Shown here: in pieces, positions 45,508 through 53,174 of the stretch
Layout: each line of letters begins with the position of its first letter
Position numbering within the stretch: the stretch's first letter is position 1
Assembly: GCF_013409505.1 (NCBI RefSeq)
Contig: NZ_JACCBN010000001.1
Location: 5,332,001 to 5,396,000, forward strand
DNA from: Actinomycetospora corticicola
GTDB taxonomy: Bacteria; Actinomycetota; Actinomycetes; Mycobacteriales; Pseudonocardiaceae
Direction: 5' to 3'
Length of the DNA stretch: 64,000 nucleotides
Program-made: the position numbers and the translations under genes
Notes under the pieces: model-generated
What the model saw: the letters and a program-made list of their open reading frames with translations, nothing else
Told to the model about the DNA's origin: nothing
The model's database searches: none

Positions 45508-46485
45508 CTACGCCTCGTACAGCGCCGCGAGCCCCTTCGCCGCCGAGGCCATCTGCTCGCGCAGCATCGAGGGCGACACCACCTCGACCTCGGGCCCCAG
45601 CCCCAGCAGCTCCGACCGGGTCGCGGCGATCGACTCCATCGGGATCACCGCGCAGGTCCAGCCCTCGTCGTCGGTCGGCCAGGAGCGCTCCGCGAGGGCC
45701 CGCGCGGTGTGCGGCCGCAGCGCCACCGGGGCCAGCTCCATCGCGCACGGCGAGAGCCGGACCGCGGCCTCGGCCTGGTAGAGCGAGGCGGTGAGGGACG
45801 CGGCGGCCGAGGTCCAGTAGCGGAACAGGTCGAAGTCGGCCGGGCGGTCGAAGTGCGCGTCCAGGGTCTCGAGCTGCAGCACCCGTGACACGCGGTAGGT
45901 CCGGGGCTCTCCGCCCCCGGCCGGCTGCGCCGCGAGGTACCAGACCCCGGCCTTGAGGACGATGCCGAGCGGCTCGAGGTCGCGCTCGACCTCCTCCTCG
46001 CCCCAGCGCAGGTACCGGAGCCGCACCATCCGCTGGTTCCACACGGCGTCGGCGATGCCGGTGAGGGTCGGGACGTTCTCGGCCTCCCGGAACCAGCCGG
46101 GCGCGTCGAGGTGGAAGCGCTCGGCGATGCGGCGGGAGCGCTCCGCGAGCTCGTCGGGCAGCGCCGCCTGGACCTTGAGCTGGGCGGCCGCGAGCACCCG
46201 CCCGAGCCCGAGCTCCGCCGCGGCGGCCGGCATGCCCGCGAGGGCCAGCGAGTCCGCCTCCTCGGCCGACATCCCCGTCAGCCGCGTGCTCCAGCCCTCC
46301 AGCAGGGAGTACCCGCCGTCGGGACCGCGGTCGGCGTAGACCGGCACCCCGGACTCGGCGAGCGAGTCCATGTCGCGGTAGATCGTGCGGATCGAGACCT
46401 CGAGCTCGTCGGCGAGCTCGCGCGCCGTCATACGCCCGCGTGTCTGCAGGAGGAGCAGCACGGAGAGCAACCGACTGGCGCGCAC
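45508..46485 (-). CDS. YafY/PafBC-like WYL-domain transcriptional regulator
   Basis: The 325-residue product has an N-terminal HTH (RLLSVLLLLQTRGRMTARELADELEVSIRTIYRDMDSLAESGVPVYADRGPDGGYSL). A WYL domain follows (about 160-230: RYLRWGEEEVERDLEPLGIVLKAGVWYLAA), then a WCX-type C-terminal part. WYL domains sense ligands such as ssDNA or nucleotides. The GTG start lies 6 nt from a TAGGAC box, and an AGCTGACA-N5-TGTCAGCT palindrome overlaps the likely -35, so autoregulation is likely. Confidence 0.92.
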   Translation of the reverse strand: MRASRLLSVLLLLQTRGRMTARELADELEVSIRTIYRDMDSLAESGVPVYADRGPDGGYSLLEGWSTRLTGMSAEEADSLALAGMPAAAAELGLGRVLAAAQLKVQAALPDELAERSRRIAERFHLDAPGWFREAENVPTLTGIADAVWNQRMVRLRYLRWGEEEVERDLEPLGIVLKAGVWYLAAQPAGGGEPRTYRVSRVLQLETLDAHFDRPADFDLFRYWTSAAASLTASLYQAEAAVRLSPCAMELAPVALRPHTARALAERSWPTDDEGWTCAVIPMESIAATRSELLGLGPEVEVVSPSMLREQMASAAKGLAALYEA

Positions 46486-46491
46486 GCCTCA

Positions 46492-46497
46492 GTCCTA
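46492..46497 (-). promoter_or_regulatory. -10-like box (TAGGAC, minus strand) of the WYL regulator
   Basis: It ends 6 nt before the GTG at 46485, consistent with a leaderless message. The last base departs from TANNNT. Confidence 0.4.
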
Positions 46498-46504
46498 CCC
46501 GATG

Positions 46505-46525
46505 AGCTGACAGGTCATGTCAGCT
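46505..46525. promoter_or_regulatory. Candidate WYL-regulator operator: AGCTGACA-N5-TGTCAGCT
   Basis: Perfect 8-bp inverted arms around GGTCA, 20 bp upstream of the WYL gene start and overlapping its presumed -35. It matches the palindrome at 47564-47582 in arm sequence and spacing. Confidence 0.55.
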
Positions 46526-47545
46526 ACCCGTCGTCGCGCGCTCGTCGGGGACCCCGTCGTCGTCGGCGTCGACCAGGAGCGGGTCGAGCACGCCGGCACG
46601 GACCGCCTCGAGCTGCGCCGACACCGCCATCCCGGCCAGGAGGGCGACGCCGGTGACGAACGCCCAGAGCAGCAGCACCATGATCCCGGCGAGCGGTCCG
46701 TAGGTCGCCGAGAACTCCCCGGAGACCGACACGTAGAGCGCGATGGCGCCGGAGGCGACCAGCCAGAGCCCGACCGTCAGCCCGGCGCCCAGCGCCAGCC
46801 ACGACAGGCCGGGCTGGTGGCGCCGCGGGGCGAAGCGGAAGAGCGTCGTCACGGCCAGGACGAGCGCGGCGAGCCCGACCGGCCAGCGCACGACGTCCCA
46901 CACGGTCTCCGCCACGTCCCCCCAGTGATAGGCCTCCTCGATGGCGTCCCCGAACGGCCCGCCCGCCACGATGAGGACGAGCCCGACGCCGAACGCCACG
47001 CCCGCCGTCGCCGTCAGGACCGCGGCCCGCGAGTACTTCCGCAGGGCCGGGCGGTCCCGCTCGACGCCGTAGACCCGGTTGGCGCCCCGTTCGAGCTGGG
47101 CGAACGCGCTCGTCATGGCGACGAACGCCGTCACGAGCCCGAACGCGACCGCCAGCTCGCCGAGGTTCTCGCCCGGCCCGTCGTCGTCATCGTCGGTCCC
47201 GACGACGGGGCCTTCCGCGCCGCGCGCGACGACGTCGGCGAGCAGTTGGTCGCCGGTCCCGGGGGAGACCGCGACGACCGTGCGGGCGACGACCTGCGCC
47301 ACCGACTCGGCGCCGATCGCCGTGGCGAGGCCGCTGCCGGCGATGATCAGGGGCACCGTCGCGAGAGCGAGCTGGAGGGCGAACGCGCGGGCGTGGCTGA
47401 AGCCGTCGCCGTAGCGGAAGCGCAGGAACGACCCCCGTAGCAGCGCGACCAGGCCGACCCGGTTCGCCGTGTGCCAGGCGTCGTCGGCCGAGAGGTCCTC
47501 GCCGTGCATGTCCGTGGTCTCGGGGACGGCGCGGACGGAGCTCAC
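46520..47545 (-). CDS. YihY/BrkB-family inner membrane protein
   Basis: The 341-residue product has about six membrane helices with the YihY/BrkB features: DGFSHARAFALQLALATVPLIIAGSGL, ERGANRVYGVERDRPALRKYSRAAVLT, and GLSWLALGAGLTVGLWLVASGAIALYVS followed by SATYGPLAGIMVLLLWAFVTGVALLAG. An Asp-rich tail ends it. Despite the former name (RNase BN), the function is unknown. GTG at 47545 is chosen; a palindrome related to the WYL operator lies at its presumed -35. Confidence 0.88.
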   Translation of the reverse strand: MSSVRAVPETTDMHGEDLSADDAWHTANRVGLVALLRGSFLRFRYGDGFSHARAFALQLALATVPLIIAGSGLATAIGAESVAQVVARTVVAVSPGTGDQLLADVVARGAEGPVVGTDDDDDGPGENLGELAVAFGLVTAFVAMTSAFAQLERGANRVYGVERDRPALRKYSRAAVLTATAGVAFGVGLVLIVAGGPFGDAIEEAYHWGDVAETVWDVVRWPVGLAALVLAVTTLFRFAPRRHQPGLSWLALGAGLTVGLWLVASGAIALYVSVSGEFSATYGPLAGIMVLLLWAFVTGVALLAGMAVSAQLEAVRAGVLDPLLVDADDDGVPDERATTGS

Positions 47546-47563
47546 CGGGTCATCATCTCCCGA

Positions 47564-47582
47564 CCTGACAACAGGTGTCAGG
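47564..47582. promoter_or_regulatory. Second candidate WYL operator: CCTGACA-N5-TGTCAGG
   Basis: Perfect 7-bp arms around ACAGG in the 59-bp divergent gap between the BrkB-like and AlkZ-like genes. Core CTGACA-N5-TGTCAG is identical to the site at 46507. Confidence 0.55.
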
Positions 47583-47604
47583 CACGGGGCGGCAGGGTGG
47601 GCGG

Positions 47605-48684
47605 ATGGACGTGACCCGCGAGCAGGCCGTCGCGTTCCGCATCGGGGCGCAGGGGCTGGGACGGCGCGACGCGCACGACGCCGCCGCACTGCTCGACCTC
47701 GGGGTGCAGCACCGCGAGTCGTCCGTCGCGGTGGCGCTGGCGGCGCGGCTCGACGGACCACCCGCCGGCGGGGTGCTCGCCTGGACGCATCGGGCGGCCC
47801 CGCACCGGCACCACCCGGCGGACCTCGCGCGGTGGGCGCGGGCGCTGCGGCCGCTGTCCGAGGCCGACGCGGCCGGCCGACTGATCTGGACCGCGGAGCA
47901 GAGCGCGGCGTTCGGGGCGCTCGACGCGATCGACCGCACCGCGCAGGTGCTGTCGACGGTGGCCACCGGCCCCATGACGAAGGGCGAGCTGTCCACCGCC
48001 GTCAGCCGCGAGCTCCCGCGGGCGCTGCAGCGGGACTGCCCGGGCTGCGGGGTGTGGCACGTGTTCGACCAGCTCCTCCGGCTCGCCGCGCTGCCCGCCG
48101 GGCTCACGCTCGACGGGGGCCGGATCCTGCGGGCCCTGCCGCCCGATGACGGGTGGGTGCGGCCCGAGGGGCCGGGGGAGGTCGGCGACGTCGCCGGACT
48201 CGTCACGGCCGCGGCCGGGGTGCTCGGCCCGGTGTCCGCGGCGGACCTGGCGGCCTGGGCCGGGACGTCCGCGGGGGCGCTGCGGCCGGCCGTCGAGGCC
48301 GCCGATCTGCTCGCCGTGCGGGTGGACGGGCGGCGCACCTGGGTGGCCCGGGACCGGCAGGAGCTGCTGGCCGACCCGCCGCCACCGCCCGGTCTGCGCC
48401 TGCTGCCCCCGTTCGATCCGCTGCTCTCCGGCCGTGACCGCGCCCTGCTGGTGCCCGACGCCGGGCTCCGCCGGGCGGTGTGGCCCGCGCTGGGGCATCC
48501 GGGGGCGGTGCTCGTCGGGACCGGGATCGTGGGCACCTGGCGTCCGCGGGCGAGCGGGACGGCGCTGACGCTCGAGGTCACGTCGTTCGACGATCTCCCG
48601 CGGGACCTGCTCGACGAGGAGGCCGAGCGGGTGGCGGCGGCGCGAGGGCTGCGGCTGCGCGCGGTGGGCGTGGTGGATTCCTGA
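47605..48684 (+). CDS. Winged-helix DNA-binding domain protein (AlkZ/HTH_42 family)
   Basis: The 359-residue product belongs to the HTH_42 (PF06224) family of AlkZ/YcaQ DNA glycosylases. It starts VTREQAVAFRIGAQGLGRRDAHDAAALLDLGVQ, and continues with tandem winged helices and a C-terminal LLPPFDPLLSGRDRALLVPDAGLRRAVWPALGHPGAVLVGTGIVGTW strand set. Some members unhook DNA interstrand crosslinks or protect producers of genotoxins. The catalytic QxQ/QxD pair is not clear to me, so activity is uncertain. It may be controlled by the adjacent palindrome. Confidence 0.82.
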   Translation: MDVTREQAVAFRIGAQGLGRRDAHDAAALLDLGVQHRESSVAVALAARLDGPPAGGVLAWTHRAAPHRHHPADLARWARALRPLSEADAAGRLIWTAEQSAAFGALDAIDRTAQVLSTVATGPMTKGELSTAVSRELPRALQRDCPGCGVWHVFDQLLRLAALPAGLTLDGGRILRALPPDDGWVRPEGPGEVGDVAGLVTAAAGVLGPVSAADLAAWAGTSAGALRPAVEAADLLAVRVDGRRTWVARDRQELLADPPPPPGLRLLPPFDPLLSGRDRALLVPDAGLRRAVWPALGHPGAVLVGTGIVGTWRPRASGTALTLEVTSFDDLPRDLLDEEAERVAAARGLRLRAVGVVDS

Positions 48685-48718
48685 CGTCGGGTGTCAGCGG
48701 TGTGCCACCGCTGACGTC
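48681..48718. repeat. Third copy of the 23-bp palindromic repeat, with CTGACG-N5-TGTCAG overlap
   Basis: Perfect 10-bp arms GTCAGCGGTG (48693-48702) and CACCGCTGAC (48706-48715). The preceding CTGACG-tcggg-TGTCAG (48681-48697) mirrors 6686-6702. It lies between convergent genes, starting at the AlkZ-like stop codon, and could terminate both. Confidence 0.75.
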
Positions 48719-48738
48719 CGGCGGGCGCGGACGGCCGC

Positions 48739-49569
48739 TCAGGTCCAGGCGTCGGTCAGCAGCCCGTCCAGCGCGAGCAGCGTGTCGCGGGCGCCGGCGG
48801 CGATCCCGACCCCGCGCCCGTGCCGGACCTCGGGTTCGCGGACGTTGATGCGCACGAGCCGTCCGGACGCGGCCGAGGCCAGCTCCGCGTGCCGGCGGAC
48901 CGTGGGCACCGCGGTCCCGGCGCCGAGCTCGACCACGGCGACCTCGGGGTGTCGACGCAGCCAGGCGCGGTGGGCGGCCATCCGCTCGGCGTGCGCCCCC
49001 GGCACCCAGGACCCGTCGCCGAACATCAGGATGTTCGGCCGCGCGAGCGCCCCGCACCGCGGGCAGGTGGGCAGCGGGTCCCGGGCCCGCATCGTGTCCT
49101 CGTCGATCTGCACCTCGACGCCGTCCGCGGACCAGGTCGCGTCCGAGCACGGCCGGGTGCACTGCAGTGTGCCGATGGCGCCGTGGCACTCGACCACGGT
49201 GTCGTCCCCGAAGCCCGCCGTCTGGAACGCGCCGTCGACGTTCGAGGTGAACACCTGCGTCGGCAGCCGTCGCGACCAGCCGAGGAGCACCTGGAAGCCG
49301 GTGTGGGGCACGGTCGCGCGGTAGAGCGCGAGGCGGTGGCCGTAGAAGCCCCAGGCGAGCTCCGGGTCGTCGTCGAAGTGCTCCGGGTCGGCCAGCTCCT
49401 CGAAGCGCAGGCCGAGTCGGCGGTAGGGCGGGTAGGCGCGCCAGAAGCCCTCCGGGCCCCGGAAGTCGGGCAGCCCGGAGTCGACCCCCATGCCGGCGCC
49501 GGCCGCGACGACGAGGGCCGAGGCGCCGCGGAGCAGGTCCGCGGCGCGCTCGACGTCGGGGTCGCTCAG
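48739..49569 (-). CDS. SIR2-family NAD-dependent protein deacylase (CTG start)
   Basis: The 276-residue product removes acyl groups from lysines using NAD. The NAD-binding start reads VVAAGAGMGVDSGLPDFRGPEGFW, the catalytic His is in VECHGAIGTLQC, and four zinc cysteines occur (CTRPC and CPRC). The only ATG or GTG in frame (49491) would cut through the GAGMxxDSG loop. A CTG at 49569, overlapping the mhuD stop as CTGA, restores the complete domain (LSDPDVERAADLLRGASALVVAAGAGM). Translational coupling to mhuD is inferred. Confidence 0.85.
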   Translation of the reverse strand: MSDPDVERAADLLRGASALVVAAGAGMGVDSGLPDFRGPEGFWRAYPPYRRLGLRFEELADPEHFDDDPELAWGFYGHRLALYRATVPHTGFQVLLGWSRRLPTQVFTSNVDGAFQTAGFGDDTVVECHGAIGTLQCTRPCSDATWSADGVEVQIDEDTMRARDPLPTCPRCGALARPNILMFGDGSWVPGAHAERMAAHRAWLRRHPEVAVVELGAGTAVPTVRRHAELASAASGRLVRINVREPEVRHGRGVGIAAGARDTLLALDGLLTDAWT

Positions 49570-49886
49570 GACTCCCCGCCGGGCTTGCCGACGGACAGGA
49601 CGACCTCGAACTCCATGAGGTCCGCGCCCGACGAGACCGGCTGCTTGCGCTCACCGGCGTGCGCCGCGGCGGCCGCGCCGCCGTCGCGCCAGTTGACGAA
49701 GGCCTCCTCGGTCTCCCAGCGGGTGTAGACGAAGTAGCGGTCGTCCCCCGCGGTGGGACGCAGCAGCTCGTAGCCGAGGAACCCCGGGGTGTCCTTGATC
49801 GACTCGCCCCGGGCGGCGAAGCGGCGCTCGAGCTCCTCGCCGTTGCCCTCGGGGACCTTGATGGCGTTGATCTTCACGACGGACAT
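49566..49886 (-). CDS. mhuD: Heme-degrading monooxygenase, MhuD type
   Basis: The 106-residue ferredoxin-like (ABM) protein closely follows the mycobacterial MhuD pattern (VVKINAIKVPEGNGEELERRF ... GFLGYELLRP ... YFVYTRWETEEAFVNW ... AHAGERKQPV). It has Asn7, Trp66 and the heme-ligating His76 in equivalent positions. MhuD opens heme to mycobilin and iron without CO release. It sits next to mutY as in mycobacteria (Rv3592/Rv3589 region). The ATG lies 6 nt after a TAGGGT box. Confidence 0.9.
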   Translation of the reverse strand: MSVVKINAIKVPEGNGEELERRFAARGESIKDTPGFLGYELLRPTAGDDRYFVYTRWETEEAFVNWRDGGAAAAAHAGERKQPVSSGADLMEFEVVLSVGKPGGES

Positions 49887-49892
49887 GGCTCC

Positions 49893-49898
49893 ACCCTA
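49893..49898 (-). promoter_or_regulatory. -10 box (TAGGGT, minus strand), leaderless promoter of mhuD-sir2
   Basis: It ends 6 nt before the ATG at 49886 and overlaps the mutY stop region, so mhuD has its own promoter downstream of mutY. Confidence 0.5.
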
Positions 49899-50783
49899 CG
49901 ACGGTGCGTCGGACTCTCCGGGCAGTGCGAAGCGGCCGTCCGCGAGCTGCTCGACGAGGCCGTCGACGATCAGGGAGTCGAGGCAGCGGGCGCGCTGCGC
50001 CGGGTCGGTGCGCCACGCCGCCTCCAGCGCCGCGGCGTCGACCGGTCCGGTGGCGCCACGGAGCACGTCGAGCAGCCGGCCACGGACCTGGCGGTCCGTG
50101 CCCGCCCAGCGCTGTCCCTTCTTCGGCGGCCCGTCCCACGCCGGCCGCCCGGCCTGCTGCCAGGCGCAGAGGTCGGACACCGGGCAGTCCGCGCAGCGCG
50201 GCCCGCGGGCGACGCAGACGCACGCGCCGAGCTCCATGAGGGCGGCCGAGGTGCGGGCGGCGTCGGCCTCGTCGGAGGGCAGGAGCGCCTCGGTGTCGGG
50301 GAGGTCGCGGGCCGACGCGTCGCCGGCCTCGGCGCGCCCGTGGACCGCCCGGGCCACGACCCGCCGGACATTGGTGTCCACCACCGGGCAGCGTCGGCCG
50401 TACGCGAACGCCGCCACGGCGCGGGCGGTGTAGGTGCCGATGCCGGGCAGGGCGAGCAGGGCGTCGACGTCGTCCGGCACGACGTCGCCGTGCTCGGCGG
50501 CGATCGCGGCCGCGGCGGCCTGCAGGCGCAGCGCCCGGCGGGGGTAGCCGAGCTTGCCCCAGGCCCGCAGCACCTCGGCCGTCGGCGCCGCCGCGAGGTC
50601 GGACGGGCGGGGCCACCGCGCCATCCACTCCCGCCAGATCGGGTCGACGCGGACGACCGGGGTCTGCTGGAGCATGATCTCGCTGACGAGCACGCCCCAG
50701 CCGGTCACGTCGGGCGCGCGCCACGGCAGGTCGCGGGCGTTCGCGGCGAACCAGGGCAGGAGACGATCGGCGAGGGCGGGCAT
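49896..50783 (-). CDS. mutY: A/G-specific adenine DNA glycosylase
   Basis: It removes adenine opposite 8-oxoguanine. The 295-residue product has the HhH-GPD fold: catalytic Glu35 (VSEIMLQQTPV), HhH ALPGIGTYTA, Asp136 (VVDTNVRRV), and the 4Fe-4S ligands Cys190-x6-Cys197-x2-Cys200-x5-Cys206. The C-terminal NUDIX-like recognition domain of long MutY proteins is replaced by a short winged-helix-like tail, as in many actinobacteria. ATG at 50783 chosen. Confidence 0.95.
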   Translation of the reverse strand: MPALADRLLPWFAANARDLPWRAPDVTGWGVLVSEIMLQQTPVVRVDPIWREWMARWPRPSDLAAAPTAEVLRAWGKLGYPRRALRLQAAAAAIAAEHGDVVPDDVDALLALPGIGTYTARAVAAFAYGRRCPVVDTNVRRVVARAVHGRAEAGDASARDLPDTEALLPSDEADAARTSAALMELGACVCVARGPRCADCPVSDLCAWQQAGRPAWDGPPKKGQRWAGTDRQVRGRLLDVLRGATGPVDAAALEAAWRTDPAQRARCLDSLIVDGLVEQLADGRFALPGESDAPS

Positions 50784-50881
50784 CGCGTGCGATCCTCGCC
50801 GCCCGGCCCGCGGCGTGCCTCGACGGGGTGAGTTCCACGATCGGCCCGGCGCGGGGCGGTGGCGGAGCGCGAACCCACTTC

Positions 50882-50887
50882 TACCGT
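50882..50887 (+). promoter_or_regulatory. -10 box (TACCGT), leaderless promoter
   Basis: It ends 7 nt before the ATG at 50895, favouring that start over the frame opening at 50859. Confidence 0.55.
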
Positions 50888-50894
50888 GCGTCAC

Positions 50895-51713
50895 ATGATG
50901 GAGCCGGTGGGACCGCTCCCGCCGTCCGTGTACTGGCGGCGGCGGGGTGTCGCCGTGGTCGTGGTCGTCCTCGTCCTGGCCTTCCTGGTGTGGGCGGTGA
51001 GCGCCGCGGCCTCCGCCGACGGGACGGACACCGTCGCCGCCCCCGCGCCCACCCCGACGAGCGCACCGCCCTCCCCGGTCGCGTCCAGCGGCGCCCTCGC
51101 GGTGCCGCCGGGCAACGGAGCCCTGGGCACGCCTCTCCTCCCGCTCCCCGGCGTCACCGCCCCGACCTCCGCTGCGGGCCCGGGCGGAGCCACCCCGCCA
51201 CTGCTGGGCGCCGGGTCGACCGACCCGCAGCAGCGTCCGACCCCCACGACGGCGGCCGCTCCGCCCGCGGGTCCGCCCCCCGGCCCGACCCCGGCCGCCG
51301 CTCCGGCGCCCGCCGGCCCGCAGCCGTGCCGGGACGCCGCCCTCACGGTCGCCGCCCGGACCGACAAGCCGCGCTACACGGCGGCGGAGCGTCCGCAGTT
51401 CAGCCTCGTCGTCACGAACACCGGCAAGGAGCCCTGCACCCGGGACCTCGGGCCGGCCCGCACCGCGATGGCCGTGGTCATCAAGCCCGGTGACGGCCTG
51501 TGGGGCAGTGACGACTGCGCGCCCGGCGGCGACCCGGACGTCCGCACCCTCGTCCCCGGGCAGGAGCAGGTGTTCTCCGTGCGCTGGGCCGGCCGTACCT
51601 CCGCCCCCGGTTGCCCCGCGGACCGCGCGGCCGTGCCGGCCGGCACCTACCAGCTGCTGACGCGCCTCGACGACACGATCAGCGCGCCCGCCGTCTTCAC
51701 GATTTCTTCGTAG
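50895..51713 (+). CDS. Membrane-anchored proline-rich exported protein (Rv3587c-like position)
   Basis: The 272-residue product has a short cytoplasmic N-terminus, one membrane helix (VAVVVVVLVLAFLVWAVSAAA) and a Pro/Ala/Thr-rich spacer of about 120 residues. The beta-rich C-terminal domain of about 110 residues has four cysteines (QPCRDAALTVAARTDKPRYTAAERPQFSLVVTNTGKEPC ... DDCAPGG ... GCPAD). The layout and place between radA and mutY match Rv3587c of mycobacteria. Function unknown. Its 3' end overlaps radA's 3' end by 17 bp. Confidence 0.8.
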   Translation: MMEPVGPLPPSVYWRRRGVAVVVVVLVLAFLVWAVSAAASADGTDTVAAPAPTPTSAPPSPVASSGALAVPPGNGALGTPLLPLPGVTAPTSAAGPGGATPPLLGAGSTDPQQRPTPTTAAAPPAGPPPGPTPAAAPAPAGPQPCRDAALTVAARTDKPRYTAAERPQFSLVVTNTGKEPCTRDLGPARTAMAVVIKPGDGLWGSDDCAPGGDPDVRTLVPGQEQVFSVRWAGRTSAPGCPADRAAVPAGTYQLLTRLDDTISAPAVFTISS

Positions 51714-53100
51714 CGCCGCCCTCCAGGCCGACGGCCGCGAGGGCGCCCTTGAGGTCGTCGACCTCGGTCAGCGTCATCCCGGGGGGCGTGATCGTGCCCG
51801 GCCCGAACGGCACGACCGCCTTCCGGATCCCGAGCCGGGCCGCCTCCGCCAGGCGCCGGTCGGTCGCGGTGACCCGCCGGATCTCACCGGTCAGCCCGAC
51901 CTCCCCGAAGACCACGACGCCGTAGGGGAGCGGCTTGTTGCGCGCCGCCGAGGCGACGGCGAGGGCGATCGCCAGGTCGGCCGCCGGCTCGCGCAGCTTC
52001 ATCCCGCCGACCGTCGCGGCGAACACGTCGGACTGCGAGAGCGACAGCCGCCCGTGCTGCTGGAGCACCGCGAGGATCTTCAGCACGCGGGACGACTCGA
52101 GGTCGGACACCGTGCGTCGCGCGGGCGCGTCCTTCCCGACCGCCGTCACCAGGCCCTGGACCTCGGCCATGAGTGGACGCTTGCCCTCCATCGTCACCGT
52201 GACGGCCTGCCCGGCGACGCCGCCGGTGACCGTGCCGACGAAGAGCCCCGTCGGGTCGGTGACCTCGCTGATCCCGCCGTCGAACATCTCGAAGCAGCCG
52301 ACCTCGTCGGACGGGCCGAACCGGTTCTTCAGGCCGCGGACCATGCGCAGCGTCGAGTGCCGCTCGCCCTCGAAGCTCAGCACCACGTCGACGAGGTGCT
52401 CGAGCGTGCGGGGCCCGGCGACCGCCCCGTCCTTCGTGACGTGACCGATGAGCACCACCGGGAGGTCCCGCTGCTTGGCCAGCGCCACGAGCGCGGACGT
52501 CACCGCACGGACCTGCGAGACGCCGCCCGCCGTGCCCTCGACGGTGGCCGACCCGACCGTCTGCACCGAGTCGACCACGAGCAGCCCGGGGTCGACCGCC
52601 TCGACGTGGGCCGCGACCTCCTCCAGGTCGGCCGTGGCGGAGAGGAACAGGTGCGGTACGACCGCGTTCGTCCGCTCGGCCCGGAGCCGGACCTGGCCCG
52701 CGGACTCCTCGCCGGTGACGTAGAGGACGGTGCCTCCGCCGCGCGCCCGCCGGGCGGCGACCTCGAGCAGCAGCGTCGACTTCCCGACGCCGGGCTCGCC
52801 CGCGAGGAGCACGACGGCGCCGGGCACGAGACCGCCGCCGAGCACCCGGTCGAGCTCTCCGACCCCGGTGGGCCGCGACGTCACCGTCTCGAGGCCGACC
52901 TCGCCGATGGAGCGCACCGGACTCGACGGCCGGGCGGCGGCCTTCGGGGCCCCGCCGGGCACGCCGACGGCGGCCGCGGGGGGCAGGCCCTCCTCGATCG
53001 TCCCCCAGCCGTTGCAGCCGGGGCAGCGGCCGAGCCACTTCGCCGCGGTGTAGCCGCAGGCGGTGCACTCGAACGGGCGGGGACGGGACTTCGTGCTCAC
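51697..53100 (-). CDS. radA: DNA repair protein RadA
   Basis: This RecA-like helicase promotes branch migration in recombination. The 467-residue product has the zinc finger CTACGYTAAKWLGRCPGC, Walker A LAGEPGVGKST, the RadA-specific LKNRFGPSDEVG motif, and a Lon-protease-like C-terminal domain. GTG at 53100 lies 7 nt from a TACTCT box. disA, which follows radA in mycobacteria and many actinobacteria, is absent here. Confidence 0.97.
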   Translation of the reverse strand: MSTKSRPRPFECTACGYTAAKWLGRCPGCNGWGTIEEGLPPAAAVGVPGGAPKAAARPSSPVRSIGEVGLETVTSRPTGVGELDRVLGGGLVPGAVVLLAGEPGVGKSTLLLEVAARRARGGGTVLYVTGEESAGQVRLRAERTNAVVPHLFLSATADLEEVAAHVEAVDPGLLVVDSVQTVGSATVEGTAGGVSQVRAVTSALVALAKQRDLPVVLIGHVTKDGAVAGPRTLEHLVDVVLSFEGERHSTLRMVRGLKNRFGPSDEVGCFEMFDGGISEVTDPTGLFVGTVTGGVAGQAVTVTMEGKRPLMAEVQGLVTAVGKDAPARRTVSDLESSRVLKILAVLQQHGRLSLSQSDVFAATVGGMKLREPAADLAIALAVASAARNKPLPYGVVVFGEVGLTGEIRRVTATDRRLAEAARLGIRKAVVPFGPGTITPPGMTLTEVDDLKGALAAVGLEGGATKKS

Positions 53101-53107
53101 GCGCCGG

Positions 53108-53113
53108 AGAGTA
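53108..53113 (-). promoter_or_regulatory. -10 box (TACTCT, minus strand), leaderless promoter of radA
   Basis: It ends 7 nt before the GTG at 53100. Confidence 0.55.
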
Positions 53114-53174
53114 GGACGACCCCCCGACAGTCACGCGCGACGACGGGTCCGGCGGGACCCGGCGTCCCCGACGA

